DNA of 64,000 bases from Tubiluchus corallicola (taxonomy: Eukaryota; Priapulida; Priapulimorpha; Priapulimorphida; Tubiluchidae). Location: contig JAQGDQ010000641.1 of the NCBI GenBank assembly GCA_030141605.1, positions 20,731 through 84,730 on the forward strand, read 5' to 3'. Under the pieces are notes generated by a model. The model saw only the letters and a list, made by a program, of their open reading frames with translations. It did no database searches and was not told the DNA's origin. Shown piece by piece: positions 36,256 through 49,800 of the stretch (its first letter is position 1; every line of letters starts with the position of its first letter). The translations under genes were made by a program, and so were the position numbers.

Positions 36256-37204
36256 ACTGATTTCCAGCAACTAGAAAGATACGAGTTCCCGCGAGTTGCA
36301 ACACTGCTCAAGTCAACGACAACGAGCGTATGCAAATGAAAAACATCTCTGACCAGAATCACGTGACCAAACCACAATCAACGTCCAACAATGCTCAGGT
36401 TAAAACTGGTTGGATACGGTATGCCGTGTGTAGAACATAAACAACTTGCTGGAACTGAGTTGCATTGCGTTTAGTTGCATCGTAAGTTTGCTTATTGCAC
36501 ACTGGACCGTGTATACTCAGAAATAGCGGCTTACCGCATGCCACCAGTTGCCGAGTCATCATTTCCTCTCAGCTGCGTTGCGTTGCAAGGCCGGCCTAAG
36601 CCTGCCCTAAAATGTGTCAGCCACATTCATATGGGAACGCATCCTCTTTCAAATTGGCAAATAGTTAGAACGGACAGTGTCACACTTTGAGTATTCAATA
36701 TGGCCGTCATTCACCGATTCACATTACATTAACGTGTAAACACTCAATTATTTGCGTCACCCACAAAGGAAAAAGTCATCCAAAAAATGTCAAATTGTTG
36801 CTGGGCATTTGGTACAAAAGAAAATGAGACACAGAGAAAAAGAACAGTTTTTGACTGCCAAAACGTTAACACTAGTTTCCGGAGGAAACGTATTTCACGT
36901 AGCAGAATTGCCTAATTTTCACATTTGAAGTTGTAAAGCTAATATCTGTACAACCCGTACGATTATTGCATTGTAGCTTGCTCAAAACACTTTCTCAATG
37001 AAAGTCCAAAACATACAAAACGAGAACCCTGCTTTGAAACAGCGCAAAATAGATTTCTATATACAAGTCATACGTACAATATTTACAAAGCATTACTAAA
37101 AATTATACTGTGCAAATTTACATCGTTATAACAATTGTTGTTCCGACGGAAACATGTATAACGTGCAGCTCCACCTACAGGGTCTATTTACAAACTATCA
37201 ACAT
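36256..37204. other. Intergenic, nothing recognised
   Basis: A 71-codon plus-strand frame (36475-36690) has no recognisable motif. No repeats are seen. Confidence 0.45.
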
Positions 37205-37640
37205 AAGATTTTTAAGGCATACTGAGTGGAAACGACAAAATTACATAGACACATGCAAGCCAGAAGAGGTTAAAGATATATTGAAAATAAGACTGAATAT
37301 GATTAAAGTTAAAGGGAACTACAAGAATGAATTTAAGAATCAGTTATTATGCCCAGTGTGTGAGGAAGATGATGACACTACTGAACATATGCTTAGATGT
37401 GACAGATATGGAGAATGGAAAAAAATTTTGAACTCAGATGTATTAATGAACAGTGAAAAGGAAGGATTGCTAGAAATTAGAAATCTAGTGAACGAATGTA
37501 TGGAATACAGGATAAAGACAAATAAAGACATTAAACTTGGAAAAGACAAATAAAACATCAGCGTTATAGAAGAATAGACTTTGCACCCTATAAAGGTGCC
37601 CGCCTCTGATAGGTGGAGAGAGTCGAGTATCGCACTCGCA
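37205..37640 (+). mobile_element. Non-LTR retrotransposon C-terminal fragment
   Basis: The frame ending at 37553 contains LLCPVCEEDDDTTEHMLRCD and RYGEWKKIL, a Cys-His zinc-binding motif found after the reverse transcriptase of many LINEs. Three small hairpins follow at 37583-37638. 5' truncated. Confidence 0.78.
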
Positions 37641-38272
37641 AACATTTTCGCTCAACTTTTGTCAAAGCAATAGATGCGGAAGATGAATTTAAGCAAATAT
37701 AAGATGAAAACATGAATACATAGGAGAAGAGAAAGTAAAACAAAAACGACAACAAAGATATGTTTTAAAATGGCTAATGAGTATGTCAAAAGTAAATATT
37801 ATCCATAATCACCTTCTTAATCATAATTTGTTCATACAGCTACATTGGTTCATTTAATCAACAAAAATCTATCACATGATTGATGCATTATGTTGTTCTC
37901 TGCTAACATGCAGCAGATACCTAGCCTTACAAGTCTAGCTTTGTAAGCAATTTCGGAATTATCGCGGTTATAATATCGATTATAAAAATTCTTCGGAAAA
38001 ATCTGGATTACAGTGCAGTAAGTCCTCGCTTAACGACTAACCAGTTTAGTGAAGTTTCGTTTTAATGACGCTGAACATTTGACACCATTTTCCGCTTAAC
38101 GACGCACTCCGCTTAACGACGCACTGTTTCGTTTTAACGACGATTTTTTTACCTTGCTCTACGCAATTTTTATTTTATCAACAACTTTTTTACCTTAAAA
38201 CAGTACATATTGTATTATTATGTTCTAAAAATGATCTAGTAATGTAAACACTGGAATTATTACATAAGAATA

Positions 38273-38582
38273 CAGTCAACCCTCGTTAAACCGGACCCCG
38301 TTAGCCCGGATATTGGATAAGACGGACGTCATCCGTGGTAAAGGAAACTTACCGATTTCCGTCCGAGCCCGAGCACTAAACACAACACGGCCTACCAACT
38401 GTACAATAATTTCTTTATCCTCACGGGTTAACTATTTTAAACTAATGTACAGCATAGTATATAGTGCAATGTATGTAGGCCTTATTAAGGTGATTATTCC
38501 TGTATAATATAGACCATATATAGTCATATCGGATACCACCCCCCCCACCCCCCAATTAGTCCGGTTTAACGAGGGTTGATTG
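38273..38582. mobile_element. Tigger/pogo-like MITE, copy 2
   Basis: 310 bp flanked by TA, same termini and interior as the element at 3050, same orientation. It contains a C-rich run near its right end. Confidence 0.85.
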
Positions 38583-39015
38583 TATAGTTGGTTTTGAGCA
38601 AGTAGAAAGAAATTAATCAGCAGAAACACGAGTAAAACTCATAAAACATTTAATTCACATGATTTAAGCAGCATTGATTTTTGCCTCTGGAACTCATCCC
38701 GATACTTTTGCGTTACTTTCCGTGGAAATCTTTGCTTCGTTTAACAGCGTTTCGTTTTTTGCCAGAACGCAGCAAACGTCATTAAGTGAGAACTTACTGC
38801 ACTCTCGGTAAATGGCAGGTGTGCCGTGTTCGTCGTAATTCTACGCAGAAATTGCGTTTTCTATCAGCACTCCCTGATTTGTCCAGCCCAGAAAATGAAA
38901 ATAAAATAAACATATAGATTTTATCTAAATGCCAATATGTAGTAACAACTGTTACAATCCATTTTTAGCACCATTTTCTCAAGTTCGCCAACATATGTTT
39001 ATTTTTCATCTACAT

Positions 39016-39423
39016 CAGGGGTGTGCAAATTGTCCGACCAGCCGGGCCACATTAAACTTTCCCGCAATTTCTGCAGGCCACAGGCAGTATGATCAAGGAG
39101 CCAAGTACAGTAGGACCTAATAACGATTTTTTTTGCATCCGATTTGCGCACATCATTACTACTGCACTCAAGAAACTACTTTACAAGTTATTAAAATTTA
39201 TATTACAAACAACATATTTCGTCATGTCCGACAGTGACATTAAGTGATAACGGTCTTGAAAGGGTTAATGTCATTCGATCTAGAGGAAAAAACTACCCGC
39301 ACTATCGTTGCGATATTGGCGCAGACTTCAGCTGGATCGCGTGGGCCGCACTTTCATTACGTTGACAAACCTCTTCGCGGGCCACACAAGATCTCTCGGC
39401 GGGCCGCAGTTTGCACACCCCTG
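39016..39423. mobile_element. hAT (Buster-type) MITE, copy D
   Basis: 408 bp, internally shortened, with 8 bp duplication ATCTACAT on both sides. Confidence 0.92.
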
Positions 39424-39544
39424 ATCTACATTTACAGCAGTTTGGCCACATTTATATGCATTTTCTAATTCCCTGATTTTTTAATTTGAACCCTGCTTAG
39501 CCTTTGAATTACAGGAATAAATTATTACCACATTATTCTAGAAA

Positions 39545-39785
39545 GCTTCACTGTGACACTTTTAAATTGTGCACAACGCTTAACTGTGCCACTTTTAAAT
39601 TGTGCACAATGCTTAACTGTGCCACTTTTAAATTGTGCACAATGCTTAACTGTGCCACTTTTAAATTGTGCACAATGCTTAACTGTGCCACTTTTAAATT
39701 GTGCACAATGCTTAACTGTGCCACTTTTAAATTGCGCACAACGCTTAACTGTGCCACTTTTAAATTGTGCATTATTGTGCACAAC
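39545..39785. repeat. 33 bp minisatellite, about 7 copies
   Basis: The unit contains GCTTAACTGTGCCACTTT and TAAATTGTGCACAAT. Because 33 is divisible by three, all frames read as 11-residue repeats; no gene is inferred. Confidence 0.94.
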
Positions 39786-40048
39786 GCCCTGAAATTGAAA
39801 AACATTCAACTTTTTGAAAACTGAAACATTCTTGCCAAGCGAAGTGCATACAGTTTATACGCGAATCAAAAAGTTTCGGAAACGTGTATTTGTGCAGCCG
39901 TGTGTAAAAATTTCAAGCGTTAATGATTACAAGCCTAAAATTACAACCGATACAGTAATGCAGCATGATCTGAAATGTATATGCCTTGTGCACAATGCGA
40001 GTTTAAAGAAACGTTTTAATTTCATTCACATTTGTTTTATATCACTTA

Positions 40049-40507
40049 CAGGGATGAGAATTACAAATTGCAAAAAACTCTGAAACAGGCCGCGGGCAGC
40101 AACAAATAGCAATTTTGTGACCATAGAGAGCCTCTAAATGGACTTAAAATATCAATTACCTTGTTTCAGGCATAATATAAAATACCCAACTATCAAGGAT
40201 ACATGATACCTAATTGTCTCAAAAACACCTAAGTACTGGCAGCTCCTATGCAAAAGTATATAAAAACTGTCTGCAATTGACTCAAATAACTCCGCACAAT
40301 TGATTCTATATTTTTATACATAGAGATATACACATGGTTACACTGATGTACGTGATGTAAACAAAGTGACGGCCTGCCACCTAGCGGTCAGTTTGTGAAA
40401 TAATGTACTGGATCCGTAAAAATTTTCTCAACGAATTTACGCGATTTACAAAAATAGCACTACTGGTCTTCCAAAAACTCGGAATTCGCGGAAAATTCTC
40501 ATCCCTG
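40049..40507. mobile_element. MITE with 6 bp target duplication, copy 2
   Basis: 459 bp, same ends (right end ATTCTCATCCCTG), hexamer CACTTA on both sides. It lies just past the DSTYK 3' end. Confidence 0.87.
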
Positions 40508-40654
40508 CACTTAACAGTTTAGTTCGGCCACAACATTCTGGTTTCTTATGAATTTGACTTGGTATATCACCACGCTAACAAGAATTAATCAAATTAAGAA
40601 GAGTTATCACACACACACACGCAGCATCCATCTCTAATTACAACGGTTACTTCC

Positions 40655-40827
40655 TCACGACTTTCCAGTTTTTAGTTTGGCGGCAGATCTATAACAATTC
40701 ATGATCTCTGTGAGTTTGGTTTGCACGTCGCCCAGTAGGGGTCTCTTCTGTGGCGTGCCCTCCCAGCAGCGAGACATTAGCGTCCAGCACTCGTCGTCAC
40801 ATTTAGATGGGCGTTCAGGTCTTGTTC
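40655..40827 (-). CDS. DSTYK: DSTYK last coding exon
   Basis: 173 nt, entering in phase 1, with stop TGA at 40655-40657. It encodes [20 protein letters not shown], the end of kinase subdomain XI, and a short basic tail ending KLKTGKS. Confidence 0.95.
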
Positions 40828-43800
40828 CTGAAACCAAACATATATAAAGAAGAGTATTCGCCAGTCATACTACAGACATATTCTTGGCATGCCTTTAGCC
40901 ACTGTGGTACTATTTATTGATTGCAGATTACTCCACGTGGCGTTTTATATTAATTAAATTAGCTCTCATTTCTCACAGAGCATTAGATTTTATGCTATTT
41001 AGTATGCAAAATTTTCTTACTGGTAGATAGTGAAAAGTGATTACTACAAGCTAAGTTTTCACACCCCCTGATTTAGTTTCACTTTTATATCGACGCATTG
41101 GTCTCATCCCAAACCGTAATCTTGTTTCGACATGTTGATCTCCTCCTAAACCGTGCTTTTATTTCGGATACAAAGAAATCTGTTGACTTTTCATTTATGA
41201 TTGACAAGTGATCCTGGATCTATTATAAAACAAGAATGCTCGTATTTTGCTCTTGACACCGGGGTACTGTCGAGTTACGGGAACATTATGCCAAAAGCCG
41301 TGAAAAGGAAGAGAGTTTCAAATGACAACTCAATATGTACGTCACAATAGCCAGTTTTTTTTTGTTAAGAAATAATTTTATTCGTTTTGTCCTCTTAGAG
41401 ATTTTCAGCATTGGAGAAAAAAAGACGTTACCTTTTCGGACGACACTCCAAAGGTGGTCTTTACTTGTACATTGTTCAAATAACATGGGCAAGCGAACGT
41501 GTCCAGCGCACAAGTACCAGAAAAGGATCCCGAAAGCGTACACATCCACGCTGCTGTCGTACTTTCCCGTGAAAAGCTCCGGGGCCATGTGAATAGGCGT
41601 GCCCACGATGCTTCCCGACATCATGGCTTCCGGTTTACAAAACCCCAGATCGGTGATCTTGGCTCGATTTTTAGAGTCCAACTGAAACGAGAAAATGTGA
41701 ACTCGGCGAAGCCGCATTAAAGAAGAAACTCTACTTACATAAAACTAAAAAAATCATCTTGAAATTCTTTATGCTGCCTTATTGTACACAGAGCTTGCAT
41801 TAGCAGTAACGCTGTATAAAACTTGAACTCTTTCGATGACCGTTAGGCGAAGCCATTTTGTTGGTAGGTCAATCGAATGGAGTTTACATAACACTGAGTA
41901 CAAATTAAGTCTAATTTTCTTGCAAACAAATTAAGACTAATTTTCTTGCAAACACATTAAGACTAACTTTCTTGCAAAACAAATCAAGTCTAATTTTCTT
42001 GCAAAAAAATTAAGTCTAATTTTCTTGCAAAAGAATTAAGTCTAATTTTCTTGCAAAACAAATTAAGTCTAATTTTTTCGCACTAAGTCTAATTTTCTTG
42101 CAAACAAAATAAGACTAATTTTCTTGCAAAACAAAATAAGACTAATTTTCTTGCAAAACAAATTAAGTCTAATTTTCTTGCAAACAAATTAAATCTAGTT
42201 TTCTTGACCAACCTTCTAGTAACAAAGAAAGCAACTCACTAGGACGTTTTTGAGTTTAATGTCTCGATGCACCAGCCCCTGACTATGCAAGAACCGCAGT
42301 CCGTCTATGACGTCCATCGCGACGGTCAGACGACATAACCAGTCGATACCGGCCTTGATGGCGGAGTACAGATCCCTCTGCATACGATCCATGATGAGCA
42401 GGACGGCCGGAGACGAGCCGTTGCCGTATGAATGATCGATGACAGATCCACGTATTGAGACTATGCGCTCGTGCTCCGGTAAACTCCTGGAAAGTTGCGA
42501 CTTGTTTACAATTACTATGAAATGTTGGTGTTGTTAAATGTACTGAATCCGGAACCGGATCGCAGGATTCGGTAACTTTAATGAATAATTTTTAATCTGC
42601 TTTTCTTGAGTAATGATTGAAAGGGCCACATTAAACTTTCCCACAATTTCCCATGGGCCACAGGCAGTTTGATCAAGGAGCCAAGTACAGAAAGGCCTAA
42701 TAACAATTTTTTTGCATCCGACCTGTGTACATCATTACTACTACACTCAAGAAACTATTTTAGAAGTTATTAAAATTTACATTACAAACCATATATTTTT
42801 ACTTTCAGGACAGATAGTGGTAATTTCATTACAATGCATATTAGTAATGTGTATCACACAGTCTGTGTAGTACAGTGACATTAAACTACAACCGTCTTGT
42901 AAGGGTTAATGGCATCCGATCTAGAAGAAAAAACTACCTGCACTATCTTTGGGATCGTGGCACGGACTTCAGCAGGATACACTCAATTAATCGCTCGGGC
43001 CGCACTTTCATTAGCTTGACAAATCTCTTCACGGGCCGCACAAATTCTCTCGGCGGGTCGCAATTTGCACACCCCTGGTCTAGACAGTCAAATTTTAATC
43101 ATCGTTTTGTTTTCAATTCAATAGATTTATTTTGCAATAAACACATGCATATGCATTACATGTGCATCGATAATCAGTGTTTGGTAATACGAAATTATGA
43201 TACAATTCATGAATTCTGCACTAGAGACCTAAGAAGCTAGCTTATGCTAGTCCATTAGAATTGTTACAATAGGAAAGCAAATGTATTAGTCGCTTGCTGC
43301 TCCACCTGTACGTAAAACTAAGAACTAAAAACCGTTAAAATACCGTGAATAGAAAAATTCAAGAGCTAGGTCATTCCAATGCTTTTCGTCAGGAGGCACC
43401 ACAGATTTCAGAGCGCAACGTTCGTAGTTACCCCACTTGTGACAGGCATAGACCACCCCATACTGACCTCTTCCAATTTCTCTTCCCATGTCAGGCATAC
43501 CTGCAAAAATTACATACCATCAGTCCATTACTACAGATTTAAAGGATAAGAAAAGGGGTATCTGAAGTAGGTTTTAGAAAAATCGCTTTACGAAATTATA
43601 TTACTTTATAGCAATTTTATGCGTATATCGTAGTTGCATCAAAAGAAATTTTTGTTTGTTTTCATTTTAAATCTCCGACAATACTGTTCCTATGTCACCA
43701 TTACATGACGTCACCTACGCACAACGTAAATCAAGGGAAGAAAAGACGATCTTAAATTATGTCCCAAAAACTTTCCATGCAAATCTACATTACTTAGCAC

Positions 43801-46800
43801 TTCGTTAGAAAGACTTATTTAACTAGAAAAGAAAATTTTTAATTATTTAAAATGTTTTCACCAATTGGTAAAATGTCGCTGACTCACCTCCAGGGTGCAC
43901 CACTAACTAACCAAAAACGTATTTTTAATCTTATTGGCAAGATACATTAATTTAAAACTTTACTTAATTAGCAACGTGTGTGCTACGAATGAGCTGATTA
44001 TTTTGTCAAACTTTACTCAATGTTATCTAAACTTGTTTCAAATGACTTATCATCAAAATGGCTGCGCCTAACGATCATCGCGAGAGTTTAAATTTACATG
44101 TTTTATACAGCGTGACTGCCAACGCAAGTCTATGTAAGTGATATAAAATTTCAAGACAAATTTTTCAAGCTTTTTGTAAGTGGAGGGTTTTCTTGTGCTT
44201 TTCAGCTTTTGCAACTACAGTAAACTCTGCATAATTCTGATGTCTCAGGGATCAAAAAATCTGTCAGGGTTCCATGATGAGTCGAGTTAGGTGAAGATGC
44301 AAATTCTTGTTTGCTTGTAGATATTTATTGAAATGAGAAATGGCAGCTAAATTTTGATCTATTTTCTAAATGGTTGCATAAATAGCAATGGTCTCCAGTC
44401 TTGATAGATAGCAAGAGCAGCTTCCCTTTGAAGATAAGAGAATATTTTTAATAAAATGTCCTCTTTTTAATCAACCTACAATACTAATGCTCAGACAGTG
44501 TAGCAAGTGAACAGTGAACCAGACAGTGTAGCTAGTGAACAGTGAACCAGACAATGTAGCAAGTGAACAGTGAACCAGACAGTGAAGCTAGTGAACCGTG
44601 AACCAGACAGTGTAGCAAGTGAACTATGAACCAGACAGTGTAGCAAGTGAACAGTGAACCAGACAGTGTAGCAAGTGAACAGTGAACCAGACAGTGAAGC
44701 TAGTGAACAGTGAACCAGACAGTGTAGCAAGTGAACAGTGAACCAGACAGTGTAGCAAGTGAACAGTGAACCAGACAGTGTAGCTAGTGAACTGTGGACC
44801 AGACACTGTAGCAAGTGAACAGTGAACCAGACAGCGTAGCAAGTGAACAGTGAACCAGACAGTGAAGCTAGTGAACTGTGAACCAGACAGTGTAGCAAGT
44901 GAACAGTGAACCAGACACTGTAGCTAGTGAACTGTGAACCAGACAGTGTAGCAAGTGAACAGTGAACCAGACACTGTAGCTAGTGAACTGTGGACCAGAC
45001 ACTGTAGCAAGTGAACAGTGAACCAGACAGCGTAGCAAGTGAACAGTGAACCAGACAGTGAAGCTAGTGAACAGTGAACCAGACAGTGTAGCAAGTGAAC
45101 AGTGAACCAGACACTGTAGCAAGTGAACAGTGAACCAGACACTGTAGCAAGTGAACAGTGAACCAGACACTGTAGCTAGTGAACTGTGAACCAGACAGCG
45201 TAGCAAGTGAACTGTGAACCAGACAGTGTAGCAAGTGAACAGTGAACCAGACACTGTAGCAAGTGAACAGTGAACCAGACACTGTAGCTAGTGAACTGTG
45301 AACCAGACAGTGTAGCAAGTGAACTGTGAACCAGACAGTGTAGCAAGTGAACAGTGAACCAGACAGTGTAGCAAGTGAACAGTGAACCAGACAGTGTAGC
45401 AAGTGAACAGTGAACCAGACACTGTAGCAAGTGAACAGTGAACCAGACACTGTAGCTAGTGAACTGTGAACCAGACAGTGTAGCAAGTGAACAGTGAACC
45501 AGACACTGTAGCTAGTGAACTGTGGACCAGACACTGTAGCAAGTGAACAGTGAACCAGACAGCGTAGCAAGTGAACAGTGAACCAGACAGTGAAGCTAGT
45601 GAACAGTGAACCAGACAGTGTAGCAAGTGAACAGTGAACCAGACACTGTAGCAAGTGAACAGTGAACCAGACACTGTAGCTAGTGAACTGTGGACCAGAC
45701 ACTGTAGCAAGTGAACAGTGAACCAGACAGTGTAGCTAGTGAACAGTGAACCAGACAGTGTAGCAAGTGAACAGTGAACCAGACACTGTAGCTAGTGAAC
45801 TGTGAACCAGACACTGTAGCTAGTGAACTGTGAACCAGACAGTGTAGCAAGTGAACAGTGAACCAGACACTGTAGCAAGTGAACAGTGAACCAGACACTG
45901 TAGCTAGTGAACTGTGGACCAGACACTGTAGCAAGTGAACAGTGAACCAGACACTGTAGCAAGTGAACTGTGAACCAGACAGTGTAGCAAGTGAACAGTG
46001 AACCAGACACTGTAGCTAGTGAACTGTGGACCAGACACTGTAGCAAGTGAACAGTGAACCAGACACTGTAGCAAGTGAACAGTGAACCAGACACTGTAGC
46101 AAGTGAACTGTGAACCAGACAGTGTAGCAAGTGAACAGTGAACCAGACAGTGTAGCTAGTGAACTGTGAATACTAATAATACAAAATTTACAATAGATTA
46201 TGAACTTTCCGCTGCCTATAACACGTAATAACAAGAAAGAAAACAAATTTAAAAATGTTTGTATTCAACATGCTTCACTACAAAAAAATTTAAACAGGCC
46301 AACAAGCTAAGAATCACTTACCATAAAGAATCATATCTTTAATACTGGTGCTCTCTAAAGCGAGTCGAGCCAGTTGGGGTGCAAATCCCTTTCTCACCTT
46401 TAGCCGGGCTGCTTCCGTCTTTTCCAACCTAAACATTAGCCACAAGTAGGGACCAATTCACGTGTGGAATGCATATATAATCATGTAAACAGGTACACGC
46501 ATCTCAAAATAATATTCTGAATAAGCTTATCATTTACTTGCAAGTGCTATATTTACTGTAAATAGGAAAAAAAGACGTGAAATGAATAAGCATTTTCACA
46601 GCTTCATTGAGCGCACGTACATAGTTGGTGTACGTTACATAGGTAATTCATAATAAAAAGGGTTAGCAGTCAAGATTATTCACACCACTAGTAATAGAAA
46701 CAACAAGACGATAGTAAAAAGAATTAATAGGTCTAGTATTTCTGATAAAATATATGAGCAGTACAATTTCTTTCATATTAACACGTTACAATGTAATTTA

Positions 46801-49800
46801 GAATTGATTGCAGCTGTGCTGTGTTTAAAAAAATAAAATCATTACATTCGAAGCATATGACACAGTCTCTAGGCATATTAAAAATTACCTGCTGGTTTTC
46901 TATCAAAGCCTTTTTCCTCACTGATCTCCTTGCCTAAATATCTTACCCATTTTCTAACCGATAACTACTACAGTTCAACGTGAAACATATACGTCGTAAA
47001 TTAAAACCAATTATGATATTAGTAACAGATTGCCGACCACAGAAAAATTTGTTTCTATCTTACCTCATGAGCTCAAAAGATGTCAGTAGGGAGGGAGAAA
47101 ATTTTTTTGTGAATGTTTAAAGTTGAATCGTGGAATATTTAAAATCAGTCGAAATCAAAGTTCGTTTATTTCTCACTGGTTAGCAGTTTCACCTTGTAGT
47201 TACGGTCGCATAAATGCAAAAAGATATGTGATTGATACGTATATATATATAAAGTGTTTGCTAGTATATATATAGTTATAAAGGTAGTGGATATATTTGG
47301 TATTAATCTTAATCACCAACATATTCAGTCTTGGAAAGTACCTACAATGCATTGCAAAATTATTTTACTTTACTATGCAGGTGACTGTGAATTTAAATTA
47401 GTTTAAATTGGATGTTTTATTAATCCTGCCAGTGCGATTAGCTTTTTACTCTCCAATAAACTGCAGTAAAGCACGAAGTTGAAATTTTGATACTAATTCA
47501 AGTTAAATTATCCTCGTATTTTTGCGATGTTTGAACATTCTTTTATTAAAACTTGTTAAGAACAAGTCAGATATTCAATCATTGCATCAGCCTTCTGAAA
47601 TCGTCTATTTTTGACTAGGGTTCGTTGGTTGCTGACGAGTCGTTAATAGAAGTGCTAGCAAACGCAATGCAAACAGCAAGGGAAGTGAATGATACGTATC
47701 TTTTCGTTAAATGGGACGGAAATTTCCCCGAAGCCCGATTCGTATTCTCAATTTTTTGTATAGCAGGGTTTTCGTAAGTCGAGGTTCCACTTTACCTCCC
47801 ATGAAATAACTCAACTACTACCACTGTAACATACCTTCCAGGAAATAACTCAACTACTACCACTGTAACATACCTTCCAGGAAATAACTCAACTACTACC
47901 ACTGTAACATACCTTCCAGGAAATAACTAAACTACTACCACTGTTACATACCTTCCAGGAAATAACTCAACTACTACCACTGTAACATACCTTCCAGGAA
48001 ATAACTCAACTACTACCACTGTAACATACCTTCCAGGAAATAACTCAACTACTACCACTGTAACATACCTTCCAGGAAATAACTCAACTACTAATACTGT
48101 AACATACCTTCCAGGAAATAACTCACCTACTAGCACTGTAACATACCTTCCAGGAAATAACTCAACTACTACCACTGTAACATACCTTCCAGGAAATAAC
48201 TCAACTACTACCACTGTAACATACCTTCCAGGAAATAACTCAACTACTACCACTGTAACATACCTTCCAGGAAATAACTCAACTACTACCACTGTAACAT
48301 ACCTTCCAGGAAATAACTCAACTACTACCACTGTAACATACCTTCCAGGAAATAACTCAACTACTACCACTGTAACATACCTGCCAGAATGTCGCATTTC
48401 TAACTGTCGCAACGACGACGAGAAGTTGTCATGGGAATTTTTTAAGCGCTCCTTAAACTGAGTGCAAATGCTCTTGCCTAGCCGTGATTCGCTGAGTTTA
48501 CTGATGATGTCACTAGCCACCGTCTCTTTCCACTGGCTGTCGATTTTAGGGGGCGTGGTCCAAGGCATGGAGTGCATCAACTGTAGTTTTAAATTACCAA
48601 ATTTAGCGGTTAGGTTTTTGCTAATTTATGGAAAAATCATCCTGCTTTCTGAAATAATTAGATACCAAATTTGAAATAATTATGTAAGCTATTAGGCTAG
48701 CAAAAATGTACTTCAATTTTTACCTGTTTTATTCGTTCCAGTAAAATCTGTATAAAAGAATTGGTATTTTTCACTGTGACTTCAACTTGATATGCTGCAT
48801 TGAGAATCTGAAAAATGTAAATAGCATTGTTTACGTCAATCAATTACCGTATTTTCCCATGTATAAGAGACCCCTTCAATTTTTAGGCAAAAATTCTGGA
48901 AAAAAGTTTTTTGGTAATGAATAACTTTATTCATCATAGAAATCATTAAATTCCTCATCACTCTCATCAAAAATATCAACTGGAGTCAGACCTTCAGCAA
49001 TTCCAGCCAGTTCATCATCAGAGGAGTCACTGTGCTCAAAAATGGCATTGTCCTCTGTGCCGTCCATGGCATTGGAGATGCCACACTTCTTGAAAGATTT
49101 AATAATGACCTCTGGCTTTACACCATTCCATTCTGGACTTACTCCCATGTATAAGAGACCCCCTATTTTTAAAGTGAAAATTCTTAGCAAAAAAGGGTCT
49201 CTTATACATGGGAAAATACGGTAAGTCATAAATCATTTATTTCGTGGCACGGACTTCAGCTGGATACACTCAATTATTCGCCCGGGCTGCACTTTCATTA
49301 GGTTGACAAATCTCTTCGCACAAATTCTCTCGGCGGGCAGCTAGTAGCCCACGGGCCGCAATTTGCACACCCCTGTACTAAGCAGACATAATGAAACTAA
49401 TCAGCATCCCCTAGCTAGGACGTTCTACCTGTTGAAGAGCACCACTTGCTGTTGGAGATTCTTCTAAATCATTCTCACCTCCCTCCAAGCTTGATAAGCA
49501 CCTCGTCAATGTACCTTGAGAAACAAAATACAAGTGATATTACTTAGAATCAAACCAGAATCATTAATATTGTTGCAGAGGCAGCCAAGAGGTTCAGGGT
49601 TCAAATCTGGATCAAACCATGTTGCGGATGAGAAAATAGAAGTGAAATATAAAAAAAATCAAACGGAAAATTAAGACGAATCTCTTCCTGCCTTCCTCAT
49701 GCTGACCATGACTACAGAACAGGTGCTTAAAGTGATAAACCCACCTGTCCGACTGAACAGGTATTACTACGCATTTATACCTGGTATTCAATGTCACTAT

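Noticed and set aside
35520-36377. 285-codon minus-strand frame over the 35 bp array
   Set aside because: Repeat translation; the flanking codons match no protein family.
44491-46246. Minus-strand frames reading [20 protein letters not shown]-type repeats
   Set aside because: A 28 bp unit without stops opens all three frames; it is an intronic array in DSTYK.
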